A stretch of DNA of 64,000 nucleotides from Micromonospora coxensis (GTDB lineage: Bacteria; Actinomycetota; Actinomycetes; Mycobacteriales; Micromonosporaceae), in the NCBI RefSeq assembly GCF_900090295.1, contig NZ_LT607753.1:6705694-6769693 (forward strand). Reading direction: 5' to 3'. The notes under the pieces were generated by a model, which was not told where the DNA came from, did no database searches, and saw only the letters and a program-made list of their open reading frames with translations. This document shows, one piece after another, positions 42,267 to 50,987 of the stretch (its first letter is position 1; each line of letters opens with the position of its first letter). The translations under genes and the position numbers were made by a program.

Positions 42267-44222
42267 ATGTCGGGAGTTGTGTCGCGACGAGCGCTGCTCG
42301 CCGGTCTTGGTGCGGTAACGGCAGGAGCCGTATTTCCTCGAGCAGCCCATGCGGAGACCAGCTCCGGCACGGGTGACCCGCTCGACGTGGCGATCACCGA
42401 CCTCGGCCCGGCCTCCCGGGTGCTGAACTTCGGCAACGGGATCCGCGTCGGCAACGAGATCTGGTTCGCCACCCGGCAGATCCTGCCCACCCGGGTCGCC
42501 GCGTACGACCTCACCGAGCGCCGGATCACCAAGACCGCGCTGATCCCCGGCGTGCCCGGTCTGTGGGGCATCGACGCGGTCGGCACCGACCTGTTCGTCA
42601 GCTCGTACTCGCCGGGTCTGCTGTTCAAGGTGGACACCGTCAGCCTCGAGGTCACGCAGGTGCTCGACCTCGCCCAGGAGGTCGGGTGGAGCGTCAAGGC
42701 CTCGCCGGACGGCAAGGTGTTCGTCGGCACGTACCCCTCGGCCCGGCTCTGGGAGTACGACCCGGCCACCGGCCGGGCCACCGACCACGGTCGGATGGAC
42801 CCGGACGACACCTACGTGCGCGACCTGGTCGCCACCGACACCACCGTCTACTGCGGCATCGGCTCCCGCGCCGGGCTCGTCGCCTACGACCGCGCCACCG
42901 GTACGCGCACCGACATCCTGCCGGACGCCCTGCGCAGCCGGACCTTCGGCGCGGTCTGCCACCTGGCCGGCGACCACCTCGTGGTCGGGATCTCGCCCAC
43001 CGCCGAGATCCTGGTCGTCGACACCCGCGACCACAGCAGCCACCAGATCCTCAAGACGCCCAACGACTCGTTCGTCGTCGGCATCACCAGCCGCGGTGAC
43101 GAGATCTTCTACACCACCCGCCCCAGCGGGTCGCTGTACCGATTCACCATCGGCGACACCGCGCCCACGCTGGTCGGCGTGCCGGTGGCCGAGGCGTCCA
43201 ACGTGCGGATCGGCTTCCTCGACGACGGTCGGCTCTGGGCCGTGCAGGGCGCCGGAGGCATCATCTACGACCTGGCCACCCGCAGCACCGAGGCGCTGGA
43301 CATGAGCTCCCCGGAGCTGGCGCCCACCCCGGAGCGGCCGATGTCGCTCTGCCACGCCGGTGACCGGATCGTCGTCGGCGGCACCCTCGGGGTCCAGGTC
43401 GTCTCCACCGAGCCCACCCCCGCCTTCGACACCTACCGGGTGCCCTTCGGCGGTGAGGCCAAGGACATGGACACCTGGCAGGGGGTGACCCACATGGGCG
43501 TCTACACCCTGGCCCGCTACCTCACCCTGCCGGTCGGGGCCCGGACCGCCACCGAGGTCGCCCGGGTCGACGCCGCCCAGGAGCAGACCCGCCCGACGTC
43601 GCTGGTCGTCGACCGGCGACGCGGCCTGGTGCTGATGGCCACCGAGCCGGACTACGGCCGGTGGGAGGGCGCCCTCAATATCTTCGACGGGCAGCGGTTC
43701 CGCAGCTGGCGCGGCATCCTGCCGGACCAGACCGTCCAGTCGCTCTGCCCGGACCCGCACGGCGTGTTCCTCGGCGGCAGCATCATCAACGGCTACGGCA
43801 CCACCCCGACGACGACCCGCGCCAAGCTCGGCTACTTCGACTACCGCACCGAGCGCCTGGCCTGGCTCGTCGAACCCACGACCGGCGGGGTGATCGTCGA
43901 TCTGAAACTGATCGGCCGGGTGCTGGTCGGGGTGACCCGCGACGGTGAACTGTTCGGCCTGGACCCGCGTACCCGGGAGGTGCTGTGGCGGGTCGACGTC
44001 GGCGCCGTCGGCGGCAAGCTCGCGGTCATCGACGAGCGGGTCTTCGGAACCGACGGCACCCGGTTGTGGACGGTGCGGGCCGGTCGCCGCGAGCCGTCGC
44101 CCACGGTGCTGGCCGACGGGCTCAACCAGTCCTGGTTCGGCGCTCCGGAGGTGGTCACCGACGGGGTGCGCACCCTGTTCACCACCCGTGGGACCAACCT
44201 GATCCGGGTCGACCTGACCTGA
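42267..44222 (+). CDS. Tat-secreted beta-propeller protein
   Basis: A 651-residue protein. The N-terminus has a Tat signal (SRRALLAG, hydrophobic core, cleavage after AHA). The mature part consists of repeated four-strand blades (for example WEYDPATGRA, LVAYDRATG, LGYFDYRTE, LFGLDPRTRE), like PQQ/WD-type propellers. It has no clear enzyme motif and may bind or cleave a glycan outside the cell. A paralogue of the same size lies at 58026-59984, and both have the same operator. GGAAGGGG precedes ATG 42267. Confidence 0.8.
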   Translation: MSGVVSRRALLAGLGAVTAGAVFPRAAHAETSSGTGDPLDVAITDLGPASRVLNFGNGIRVGNEIWFATRQILPTRVAAYDLTERRITKTALIPGVPGLWGIDAVGTDLFVSSYSPGLLFKVDTVSLEVTQVLDLAQEVGWSVKASPDGKVFVGTYPSARLWEYDPATGRATDHGRMDPDDTYVRDLVATDTTVYCGIGSRAGLVAYDRATGTRTDILPDALRSRTFGAVCHLAGDHLVVGISPTAEILVVDTRDHSSHQILKTPNDSFVVGITSRGDEIFYTTRPSGSLYRFTIGDTAPTLVGVPVAEASNVRIGFLDDGRLWAVQGAGGIIYDLATRSTEALDMSSPELAPTPERPMSLCHAGDRIVVGGTLGVQVVSTEPTPAFDTYRVPFGGEAKDMDTWQGVTHMGVYTLARYLTLPVGARTATEVARVDAAQEQTRPTSLVVDRRRGLVLMATEPDYGRWEGALNIFDGQRFRSWRGILPDQTVQSLCPDPHGVFLGGSIINGYGTTPTTTRAKLGYFDYRTERLAWLVEPTTGGVIVDLKLIGRVLVGVTRDGELFGLDPRTREVLWRVDVGAVGGKLAVIDERVFGTDGTRLWTVRAGRREPSPTVLADGLNQSWFGAPEVVTDGVRTLFTTRGTNLIRVDLT

Positions 44223-44274
44223 CCGTCCCGGTCGGCGGGTGACCGGGACCGGTGCCGGGCGGCGCGCCGCGTGG

Positions 44275-44311
44275 CCCCGTGGGCCTGGGTGATCCGCCCG
44301 GGCCCACGGGG
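44275..44311. terminator. Terminator between convergent propeller and oxidoreductase genes
   Basis: A 15-bp stem with one G-T pair (CCCCGTGGGCC-T-GGG against CCC-G-GGCCCACGGGG) and a 7-base loop. It lies between the 44222 stop and the convergent gene ending at 44353. Confidence 0.75.
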
Positions 44312-44352
44312 GAGCGGCGCGGCCGGGTGGCCGGCCGTCGTGAGCGCGCGGA

Positions 44353-45612
44353 TCAGCCGAGCGGCGCGAGCGTGACGGGCGCGCCACCGGTCGCCCGGCT
44401 GCGCTCGGCGGCGAACGCCATGCGGTGGCTGTCCAGCGACTCCCGTGGGCCCGAGCGCACCCGGGACCGATCGCCGCTCGCCACCGCGTCGACGAAGGCC
44501 GCCATCAGCCCCATGTCGCCACCGCCGTGCCCGGAGGCCGCGTCGGCGCCGCCTGCCCGGGTGTCGGTGGTGACGGTGCGGCCCGTGACGAAGTCGGTGA
44601 CGCTCACCTGCTCGCCGTCTCCCTCCAGGTAGCCGTGGGTGCCCATGATGCGGGTACGGCGGTGCCCGTCGGGGGTGAAGGCGCTCATGGTGAGCGTGGC
44701 CGTGGCCCCACCGGCGAAGGTGATCGTGACGCTCTGGTGGTCGACGACGTCGTTGTCGCCGCTGTAGACGCACCTGCCGTACGGGCCGTCCCGCAGGGCC
44801 GCCTCCACGCCGGCCGGGGTGAGGTCCAGGGTCACCACGGACAGCGGCCACCGGTGGCGGTCCGACGAGGCGAGGCAGTCGCGGTACAGGCGCGCGGCGG
44901 AGTAGGGGCAGTTCGGCTCCACCGGGCAGTCCAGGCAGCGGTCGGCGGCGCCCTCGGGGCGCTGCTCCGGCCGGAAGTGCTGCAACGCGCCGACGCTGCT
45001 CACCCGCACCGGAGTGTCGTCGACGATGTAGCGCAGCCAGTCCAGGTCGTGGCAGCACTTGGCGAGCAGGCTGCTGGAGGACTGCTCGGCACGGCGCCAA
45101 TTGCCGCGCACGTAGGAGTGGGCGAAGTGCCACCAGCCGACGGGTTCGAGGTGCTCGACGCCGACGACGCGGCCCAGCGCGCCCGTCTCGACGTGCCGCT
45201 TCACGACGTCGGTGTAGCGGGTGTAGCGCAGCACGTGGCAGACGGCGAGCAGGACGCCGCTGCGCTCGGCGGCCTCGGCGACTGCCACGCACTCCGCCTC
45301 GGTGGGGGCGATCGGCTTCTCCAGCAGGACGTGGTAGCCGAGCGCGGCGAGGCGGACCGCCGGCTCGACGTGCTCGCGGTCGGGGGTGGCGAGCACGACC
45401 GCGTCGGCGAGTCGCGGCCGGGCCGCCAGGTCGTGCCAGGACGTGAAGCGTCGCTCTGCCGGCACCTGGTGGGCGTCGGCGAGGGCGCGGCGGTGCGCGG
45501 ACCGGGGGTCGGCGACGGCGACGACGCGGGCGCGGTCGGGGTGGCGCAGGGCGTAGCCGGCGTAGGTGCTGCCGCGGTTGCCGGCGCCGACGACGGCGAG
45601 GGAGACGCTCAT
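44353..45612 (-). CDS. Gfo/Idh/MocA-family oxidoreductase (cysteine-rich type)
   Basis: A 419-residue NAD(P)-dependent dehydrogenase: Rossmann motif VVGAGNRGS, then the signature LLEKPIAP and an alpha/beta C-terminal domain. A cysteine set, RCLDCPVEPNCPY (about 195-210), marks a subgroup of this family; its role, perhaps metal binding, is not known to me. These enzymes oxidise sugars, cyclitols or sugar acids at a secondary alcohol. It is divergent from the binding-protein gene; a half-site TATTACGGGC (45626-45635) sits just before its ribosome site AAGGA, so it is probably in the same regulon. Confidence 0.88.
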   Translation of the reverse strand: MSVSLAVVGAGNRGSTYAGYALRHPDRARVVAVADPRSAHRRALADAHQVPAERRFTSWHDLAARPRLADAVVLATPDREHVEPAVRLAALGYHVLLEKPIAPTEAECVAVAEAAERSGVLLAVCHVLRYTRYTDVVKRHVETGALGRVVGVEHLEPVGWWHFAHSYVRGNWRRAEQSSSSLLAKCCHDLDWLRYIVDDTPVRVSSVGALQHFRPEQRPEGAADRCLDCPVEPNCPYSAARLYRDCLASSDRHRWPLSVVTLDLTPAGVEAALRDGPYGRCVYSGDNDVVDHQSVTITFAGGATATLTMSAFTPDGHRRTRIMGTHGYLEGDGEQVSVTDFVTGRTVTTDTRAGGADAASGHGGGDMGLMAAFVDAVASGDRSRVRSGPRESLDSHRMAFAAERSRATGGAPVTLAPLG

Positions 45613-45699
45613 CGGTGTCCTTAACTATTACGGGCGTGGATCGATCTGGAGAGCCGGGCGCACGATCAGTGACGACACGACCTCGGACCTTTTCGGCCC

Positions 45700-45722
45700 T
45701 AGTATCGGCCCGGACCGTAAGT
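45700..45722 (+). promoter_or_regulatory. -10 element and regulon operator of the second transport operon
   Basis: TAGTAT (45700-45705) looks like a -10. It overlaps a palindrome with arms AGTATCGGCC and GACCGTAAGT separated by CG (45701-45722), 40 bp before the binding-protein ATG. The -35 is weak. A further single half-site at 45626-45635 faces the divergent oxidoreductase. Confidence 0.7.
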
Positions 45723-45762
45723 TAATGTACTGCCCACCTGACCTCCCCCGGAAGGATGCGAG

Positions 45763-47004
45763 ATGCGTTTACGGAAGGGCCTGTCGGCCGTCGCGGTGGC
45801 GCTCGTCGCCGCGCTCGCGGCCTCGGGCTGCGGCGGCTCCGGCTCCGGTGACTCCGGCAAGAAGACCGTGACCATGTGGATCTACCCGGTGATCTTCGAC
45901 GAGGCGAAGCACCGCGCGTACTGGGACGAGACGGCCAAGGCGTTCCAGGCGGCCAACCCGGACGTCGAGGTCAAGACCGAGATCTTCCCGTGGGCCAACC
46001 GCGACCAGGCGCTGGCCACGGCGATCGCCGGCAACAAGGGCCCCGACGTCGTCTACCTCATCCCCGACCAGCTGCCCAAGTACGCCCGCAACATCGAGCC
46101 GGTCGACAAGTACCTCGACGACGCCGCCAAGGCCGACTACCTGCCCAACGTCGTCACGTCCGTCACCATCGACGGCAAGATGATGGGCGCCCCCGTGCTC
46201 ACCAGCGCGGTGACCCCGATCTGCAACAAGAAGGTCTTCGCCGCCGTCGGCCAGACCAGCTACCCGACCAGCTGGAACGACCTGCTGGCCATGGCGCCGG
46301 CGTTCAAGGCCAAGGGCTACGACGTCACCGCGTACGCCGGCGACGTCAAGAACACCCTCAACCAGACCTTCTACCCGCTGCTGTGGCAGGCCGGTGGCGA
46401 CGTGTTCAGCCCCGACGGCAAGTCGGTCGCCTTCAACGGCCCCGAGGGCCGCAAGGCGCTGAGCTTCGCCAAGCAGCTCGTCGACGGCGGCTACGTGGAC
46501 AAGAGCCTGCTCACCACCCTGCCGCCCATCGAGCAGACCCGCATCGCGCAGAACAAGGTCGGCTGCGTCTGGCACGTCCTGCCGGCCGAGATCGAGAAGT
46601 TCTGGGGCAAGGAGAACATCCAGGCCCTTCCGCACTTCACCGAGTCCAAGCAGATCGGCTACGGCACCGTCGGCTCCCTGTCGATGCTGCGTAACTCGAA
46701 GAACAAGGACGCGGCCGGCAAGTGGATCGCGTTCGCCTCCAACGCCGAGAACTCCAAGAAGTACGACCTGGCCGCCAGCTTCTTCTCGGCCAAGAAGTCG
46801 GTCGGCGCGCTCTACGCCTCCGACCCGGTCCTCGGTGAGCAGGAGAAGCAGGTCGCCAACAGCACCGTCGGCCCGCTCAACGAGAAGGCACGCGACGTCC
46901 AGGGTGTGCTCGCCCCGGAGATCCAGGCCGCCCTGCTCGGCAAGAAGTCCGTCGAGCAGGCGCTCGACGACGCGGCCAAGGCCGCCGACCCGCTGCTCGG
47001 CTAG
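45763..47004 (+). CDS. ABC transporter substrate-binding lipoprotein (second system)
   Basis: A 413-residue extracellular binding protein with a lipoprotein signal ending in AASGC. Mature-domain motifs (IYPVIFDEAKHRAYW, PDVVYLIPDQLP, FYPLLWQAGGD) fit the MalE-like sugar-binding family. It should capture the island's substrate. GGAAGG precedes ATG 45763. A hairpin and two permeases follow. It is only distantly similar to the 37533 protein, so the two systems probably take different sugars. Confidence 0.92.
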   Translation: MRLRKGLSAVAVALVAALAASGCGGSGSGDSGKKTVTMWIYPVIFDEAKHRAYWDETAKAFQAANPDVEVKTEIFPWANRDQALATAIAGNKGPDVVYLIPDQLPKYARNIEPVDKYLDDAAKADYLPNVVTSVTIDGKMMGAPVLTSAVTPICNKKVFAAVGQTSYPTSWNDLLAMAPAFKAKGYDVTAYAGDVKNTLNQTFYPLLWQAGGDVFSPDGKSVAFNGPEGRKALSFAKQLVDGGYVDKSLLTTLPPIEQTRIAQNKVGCVWHVLPAEIEKFWGKENIQALPHFTESKQIGYGTVGSLSMLRNSKNKDAAGKWIAFASNAENSKKYDLAASFFSAKKSVGALYASDPVLGEQEKQVANSTVGPLNEKARDVQGVLAPEIQAALLGKKSVEQALDDAAKAADPLLG

Positions 47005-47014
47005 TCACCACGGG

Positions 47015-47049
47015 CCTCGCGGTGGGTGGTGACCCCACCCACCGCGAGG
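47015..47049 (+). terminator. Intra-operon hairpin after the second binding protein
   Basis: A perfect 15-bp stem (CCTCGCGGTGGGTGG and CCACCCACCGCGAGG) with loop TGACC, between the binding-protein stop and the first permease. It likely stabilises or attenuates the message, as in the first system. Confidence 0.75.
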
Positions 47050-47068
47050 GCCTCGGAAAGGTTGCCAG

Positions 47069-47968
47069 ATGGTTGCACTACCGGTGCGTCGCCAACGACG
47101 CGTCCGTCGTCCGTCCGCCCGGGAAGCCGGGACGGCGCTGCTGTTCGTCCTGCCGTTCCTGGTGCTGTTCGCCCTGTTCCGGTTCGGGCCGGCGATCGCC
47201 GGGGTGTTCCTCGGATTCACCGACTACACCATCGGCGGGGACACCGGCCTCGTCGGCCTGGAGAACTTCCGCCGGCTGCTCGACGATCCCACGTTCTGGT
47301 CGGCGCTACGGGTGACCGTCGTGTTCACCGCGCTGTCGGTGCCCCTGTCGATGCTGGCGTCGTTGGGCGTGGCCCTGCTGACCCGCCGGGTGTTCCGCGG
47401 CGTGAAGCTGTTCCGGTCGGTGTTCTTCCTGCCGGTGGTGACCAGCCTGGTGCTGGCCGGGGTGGTCTTCACCTGGGTGTTCGCCGAGGGTGGCCCCTGG
47501 TCGCGGGCGATGGGCGCGCTGGGCCTGCCGGCCGGTTCCTGGCTGGCCGACAGTGTGCTGGTCGTCCCCGCGCTGGTGCTGGTCTCGGTCTGGTCCCGCT
47601 TCGGCTACGGCATGCTCATCCTGCTCGCCCGCCTGCAGGACATCCCCGCCGAGTTGGAGGAGGCGGCGCTGACCGACGGCGCCTCGGCCTGGCAGCGGTT
47701 CCGCTACGTCACGCTGCCGCAGTTGCGACCCGCGCTGTTCTTCGTGGCCGTCATCGAGACCACCGTGGCGGTGCAGGTCTTCGACATGATCTACGTGATG
47801 ACCGGCGGCGGCCCGGTGCGCGCCAGCTACAGCCTGGTCTACCTCCTCTACGACCAGGGCTTCAAGTACTTCGACCTGGGCTACGCCAGCGCCATCGGGG
47901 TGGCGCTGTTCGTGATGACGATCGTGGTGGCGCTGATCCAGCGGCTGACCCTCGGGAGGGAAGAATGA
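47069..47968 (+). CDS. Sugar ABC permease (second system, MalF-like)
   Basis: A 299-residue six-helix permease with the EAA loop LEEAALTDGASAWQRFRYVTLP. GGAAAGG precedes ATG 47069. Its stop overlaps the next start (ATGA). No ATPase gene is present in this operon either. Confidence 0.92.
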   Translation: MVALPVRRQRRVRRPSAREAGTALLFVLPFLVLFALFRFGPAIAGVFLGFTDYTIGGDTGLVGLENFRRLLDDPTFWSALRVTVVFTALSVPLSMLASLGVALLTRRVFRGVKLFRSVFFLPVVTSLVLAGVVFTWVFAEGGPWSRAMGALGLPAGSWLADSVLVVPALVLVSVWSRFGYGMLILLARLQDIPAELEEAALTDGASAWQRFRYVTLPQLRPALFFVAVIETTVAVQVFDMIYVMTGGGPVRASYSLVYLLYDQGFKYFDLGYASAIGVALFVMTIVVALIQRLTLGREE

Positions 47969-48864
47969 CCGACACCGTGGCACCCCCGCCCGTCGCCGTC
48001 GTCGCCGAGGCCCCCGCCGGCGGGCGTCGACGCCCGTACCGGGTGGGTCGACCCGGCCGGAGCTGGCTCGTCACCCGTACCGTGCTGCTGCTGATCGGCG
48101 CGGCGATCACCCTGTTCCCCTTCTACGCGATGGTCGTGCTGTCGTTCAAACCGACCGGCCCGGTCACCTTCCCCGACAGCCTGCTGCCCTGGCCGATCTC
48201 CACCGAGGCGTACGACCAGGTCATCGGCGCCAAGAGCGTGCTGCGCTGGATGTGGAACACCATCGTCTACTCGGTGGTGTCGGTGATCGGGGTGCTGCTG
48301 TTCGCCTCGATGGCCGGCTACGCCTTCGCCAAGAAGCGCTTCCCCGGCAAGGAGACGATGTTCTGGTCGTTCCTGGCCATGCTGATGGTGCCGTACCACG
48401 TGACCATGATCCCGACGTTCATCGTCATCTCCGAGCTGGGCGGGGTCGACACCTACTGGGGCATGATCCTGCCGACCCTGGCCAACGCCCAGGCGGTGTT
48501 CCTCATGCGACAGTTCATCGCCTCGCTGCCCGACTCACTGTTCGAGGCGGCCCGCCTCGACGGCTGCTCCGAGTGGCGGGTGTACGTCTCGATCGTGCTG
48601 CCGCTGATCAAGCCGATCCTCGCCACCCTGGGCGTGTTCGTCTTCCTCTGGCACTGGAACGACTTCCTCTGGCCGCTCATCGTGGGACAGAGCCTGGACA
48701 TGCGTACCCTGACCACCGGCATCGCCTCCCTGCAACAGGAGAACGTCGCGTTGAACATGCTGCTGGCGGGCTCGGTGGTGGCCTTCGTACCGATCTTCAT
48801 GGCCTACCTGATCGGGCAGCGCTACTTCCAGGAGGGCGTCGCGACCACCGGCATCAAGGGATGA
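47965..48864 (+). CDS. Sugar ABC permease (second system, MalG-like)
   Basis: A 299-residue permease with six helices and the EAA loop FEAARLDGCSEWRVYVSIVLP. GGGAGGG precedes ATG 47965. It overlaps both neighbours by 4 bases, so transport and the following dehydrogenase are translated as one coupled unit. Confidence 0.92.
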   Translation: MTDTVAPPPVAVVAEAPAGGRRRPYRVGRPGRSWLVTRTVLLLIGAAITLFPFYAMVVLSFKPTGPVTFPDSLLPWPISTEAYDQVIGAKSVLRWMWNTIVYSVVSVIGVLLFASMAGYAFAKKRFPGKETMFWSFLAMLMVPYHVTMIPTFIVISELGGVDTYWGMILPTLANAQAVFLMRQFIASLPDSLFEAARLDGCSEWRVYVSIVLPLIKPILATLGVFVFLWHWNDFLWPLIVGQSLDMRTLTTGIASLQQENVALNMLLAGSVVAFVPIFMAYLIGQRYFQEGVATTGIKG

Positions 48865-49871
48865 GCGGCACCGTCATCGCGCTGGCGGTGTCACCACAGG
48901 TGCGGCAGATGTTCCTCGACGACGCCACGGTGGCGCAGCTGGCCCGACTGGGCCGGCTGCGGCTGCCACCGCCCGACGCCGACGTCGGCGACCCGGCGGT
49001 ACTGGCCCCGTTGCTCGCCGACGCCGACGTCGTCGTCACCGGCTGGGGCACCGCCGCGCTGACCGCCGAGCTGCTCACCGCGGCTCCCCGGCTGCGTCTG
49101 CTCGCGCACACCGGGGCCAGCGTGAAACCGTTCGTCACCCCGGCCAGCTTCGCCCGGGGCGTACGCGTCACCCAGGCCGGCGACGCGATGGCCTACGCGG
49201 TGGGGGAGCAGGCCCTCGCGCTCACCCTCGCCCTGCTGCACCGGCTGCACCGCTTCGACCACGCGTTGCGTACCGGGGAGGACTGGGCGACGGCGAAGGC
49301 CGCCCCGCCGCGTCAGGAACTACGTGGCGCCATCGTCGGGGTCGTCGGCGCGTCCCGGACCGGCCGGGCCTACCTCGAGCTGGTCCGGGCGCTCGGCGCG
49401 CGGGTGCTGGTCGCCGACCCGTACCTGTCGGCCGAGCAGGCCGATCGGCTCGGTGCGACGCGGGTCGACCTGGACGACCTGCTGGCCGGCTCGCTGGTGG
49501 TCTCCCTGCACGCGCCGGTGCTGCCGGAGACCACCGGGATGATCGGCGCGCGGGAGTTGGCCCTGCTGCCCGACGGCGCCCTGCTGGTCAACACCGCCCG
49601 CGCCGCGCTGGTCGACGAGGCCGCGCTGCTGGCCGTCCTGTCCACCGGCAGGATCGACGCGGCGTTGGACGTCTTCGACGCCGAGCCGCTGCCGGTGGAC
49701 CACCCGCTGCGGGCGCTGCCGAACGTGCTGCTGACCCCGCACGAGTCGGCGGGGACGGTGCAGTCGCGGCGGCGGGCCGGGGCGATCGTGGCGGCGGAGG
49801 TCGCGCGGTTCCTGCGCGGTGAGCCGCTGCGTCACGAGGTGACCCCGGACCTGCTCACCAGCACGGGATGA
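48861..49871 (+). CDS. D-2-hydroxyacid dehydrogenase family protein
   Basis: A 336-residue NAD-dependent enzyme. The nucleotide loop is GVVGASRTGR, and the catalytic triad is visible: Arg in NTARAALVDE, Glu in DVFDAEPLP, His in LTPHESAGT. It interconverts a 2-hydroxy acid and a 2-oxo acid. In this operon it probably acts on a sugar-acid-derived intermediate, for instance a product of one of the DHDPS-family aldolases. ATG 48861 overlaps the permease stop. Confidence 0.88.
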   Translation: MSGTVIALAVSPQVRQMFLDDATVAQLARLGRLRLPPPDADVGDPAVLAPLLADADVVVTGWGTAALTAELLTAAPRLRLLAHTGASVKPFVTPASFARGVRVTQAGDAMAYAVGEQALALTLALLHRLHRFDHALRTGEDWATAKAAPPRQELRGAIVGVVGASRTGRAYLELVRALGARVLVADPYLSAEQADRLGATRVDLDDLLAGSLVVSLHAPVLPETTGMIGARELALLPDGALLVNTARAALVDEAALLAVLSTGRIDAALDVFDAEPLPVDHPLRALPNVLLTPHESAGTVQSRRRAGAIVAAEVARFLRGEPLRHEVTPDLLTSTG

Positions 49872-49959
49872 CCAGCTCCCGTCACCGGCGCCGGCGCGCC
49901 TGTGGCCGTGCTGACCTGCGGTGGCGGGCCCACCGCGACACTGAGTAGCCTCTGCGATC

Positions 49960-50841
49960 ATGCGCATCGCCCTCGCCGGACTCGCCACCAGCCACCCCTA
50001 CACCGACGCCCGCGCGCTGCGCGACGTCGCGCAGTTGACGGTGTGGGAGCCCGACCCGCACCGGCTGGACCGCTTCCGCGCCGAACACCCGCACGCCACG
50101 GTGCTGCCCGACCTCGACGCGCTGCTCGCCGCGGACCCGGACGGCGTGGTCCTCACCGTGCCCACCCCGGACGTGCCGCCGGCACTGGACAAGGTCCTGC
50201 ACCGCGGGCTGCCGTGCTTCGTCAACAAGCCCGCCGCGGCCACCCGTGAGCAGCTCGACCAGCTGGAACGGGTGGTCTCGCGGGCGCCGGAGCTGGTGCT
50301 GACCTCCTCCGTGCTGCGCTTCGCCCCGCAGTTCGTCGCGTTCGACGTGCCGCGCGAGCAGGTGCTGGCGGTCCGGGCGACGGTGCGCCACGACGTGGGC
50401 CTGTGGGCCACCGGCTACAACCCCTGGCAGGACGACCCGGCGGTGGGCGGCGGCACCCTGGTCATGATGGGCCTGCACGGGGTGGAGCTGCTGGTGGCGT
50501 TGCTGGGTCCGGCGGTACGGCTGGTCGGCGCCGCCGGCGCGGTGCGCCGCCACCACGGTCTGCGCTCGGAGGACACCGGCGTGCTCGCGCTGCGCTGGGA
50601 CGACGGGGTGACCGGCACCGTCGAGGTGCTCGGGGTCAGCGCCGCCGAGACGTACGAGGTCACCGTGCACACGGTCGACGGAGAACGTCGGGTGCTCCTG
50701 CGTGGCGGCGCGGAGGAGCTGGGGTACCGGTCCACCGTCGAGGCGTTCGTGGCCATGGTGGGCGGCGCGCCGAGTCCGGTGCCGTGGTCGCAGACCCGCG
50801 CGGTGCTCGACGTGCTCACCTCCGCCCGGGCGCTGGCCTGA
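49960..50841 (+). CDS. Gfo/Idh/MocA-family oxidoreductase (short form)
   Basis: A 293-residue Rossmann protein beginning RIALAGLATSHPY. The usual EKP signature appears as NKPAAA, keeping the lysine that normally lies at the hydride-transfer site. It is shorter than the typical 330-400 residues, mainly in the C-terminal domain. It is divergent in sequence from the 44353 enzyme, so the pathway may need two separate oxidation steps. It lies 88 bp after the hydroxyacid dehydrogenase and ends the second transport operon. Confidence 0.82.
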   Translation: MRIALAGLATSHPYTDARALRDVAQLTVWEPDPHRLDRFRAEHPHATVLPDLDALLAADPDGVVLTVPTPDVPPALDKVLHRGLPCFVNKPAAATREQLDQLERVVSRAPELVLTSSVLRFAPQFVAFDVPREQVLAVRATVRHDVGLWATGYNPWQDDPAVGGGTLVMMGLHGVELLVALLGPAVRLVGAAGAVRRHHGLRSEDTGVLALRWDDGVTGTVEVLGVSAAETYEVTVHTVDGERRVLLRGGAEELGYRSTVEAFVAMVGGAPSPVPWSQTRAVLDVLTSARALA

Positions 50842-50887
50842 GATCGCCCGACGTCGCGCGCGAGGGGCGCGTCCGTAATTCACGCGC

Positions 50888-50918
50888 AGGGCCTGTCTCC
50901 CATCGGGAGGCAGGCCCT
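50888..50918 (+). terminator. Terminator before the third regulon unit
   Basis: A 14-bp stem with one G-T pair (AGGGCCTGTCTCCC and GGGAGGCAGGCCCT) and loop ATC. It ends eight bases before the next promoter. Confidence 0.8.
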
Positions 50919-50925
50919 ACGGCTC

Positions 50926-50967
50926 TTGACGCCCCCACAGACGGAAGTTACGGTCATGACCGTTAAT
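50926..50967 (+). promoter_or_regulatory. Promoter with regulon operator over the -10
   Basis: TTGACG (50926-50931), a 17-bp spacer, and TACGGT (50949-50954). The palindrome AGTTACGGTC, AT, GACCGTTAAT (50946-50967) covers the -10 fully and has the best symmetry of the five sites. It lies 20 bp before the epimerase ATG. Confidence 0.82.
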
Positions 50968-50987
50968 CAGGAAGGGGTGTGGCTGTC

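Noticed and set aside
41634-44387. 917-codon minus-strand frame opposite the first propeller gene
   Set aside because: It mirrors the codon structure of the plus-strand gene, has no domain, and the plus strand has a Tat signal, a promoter and a ribosome site.
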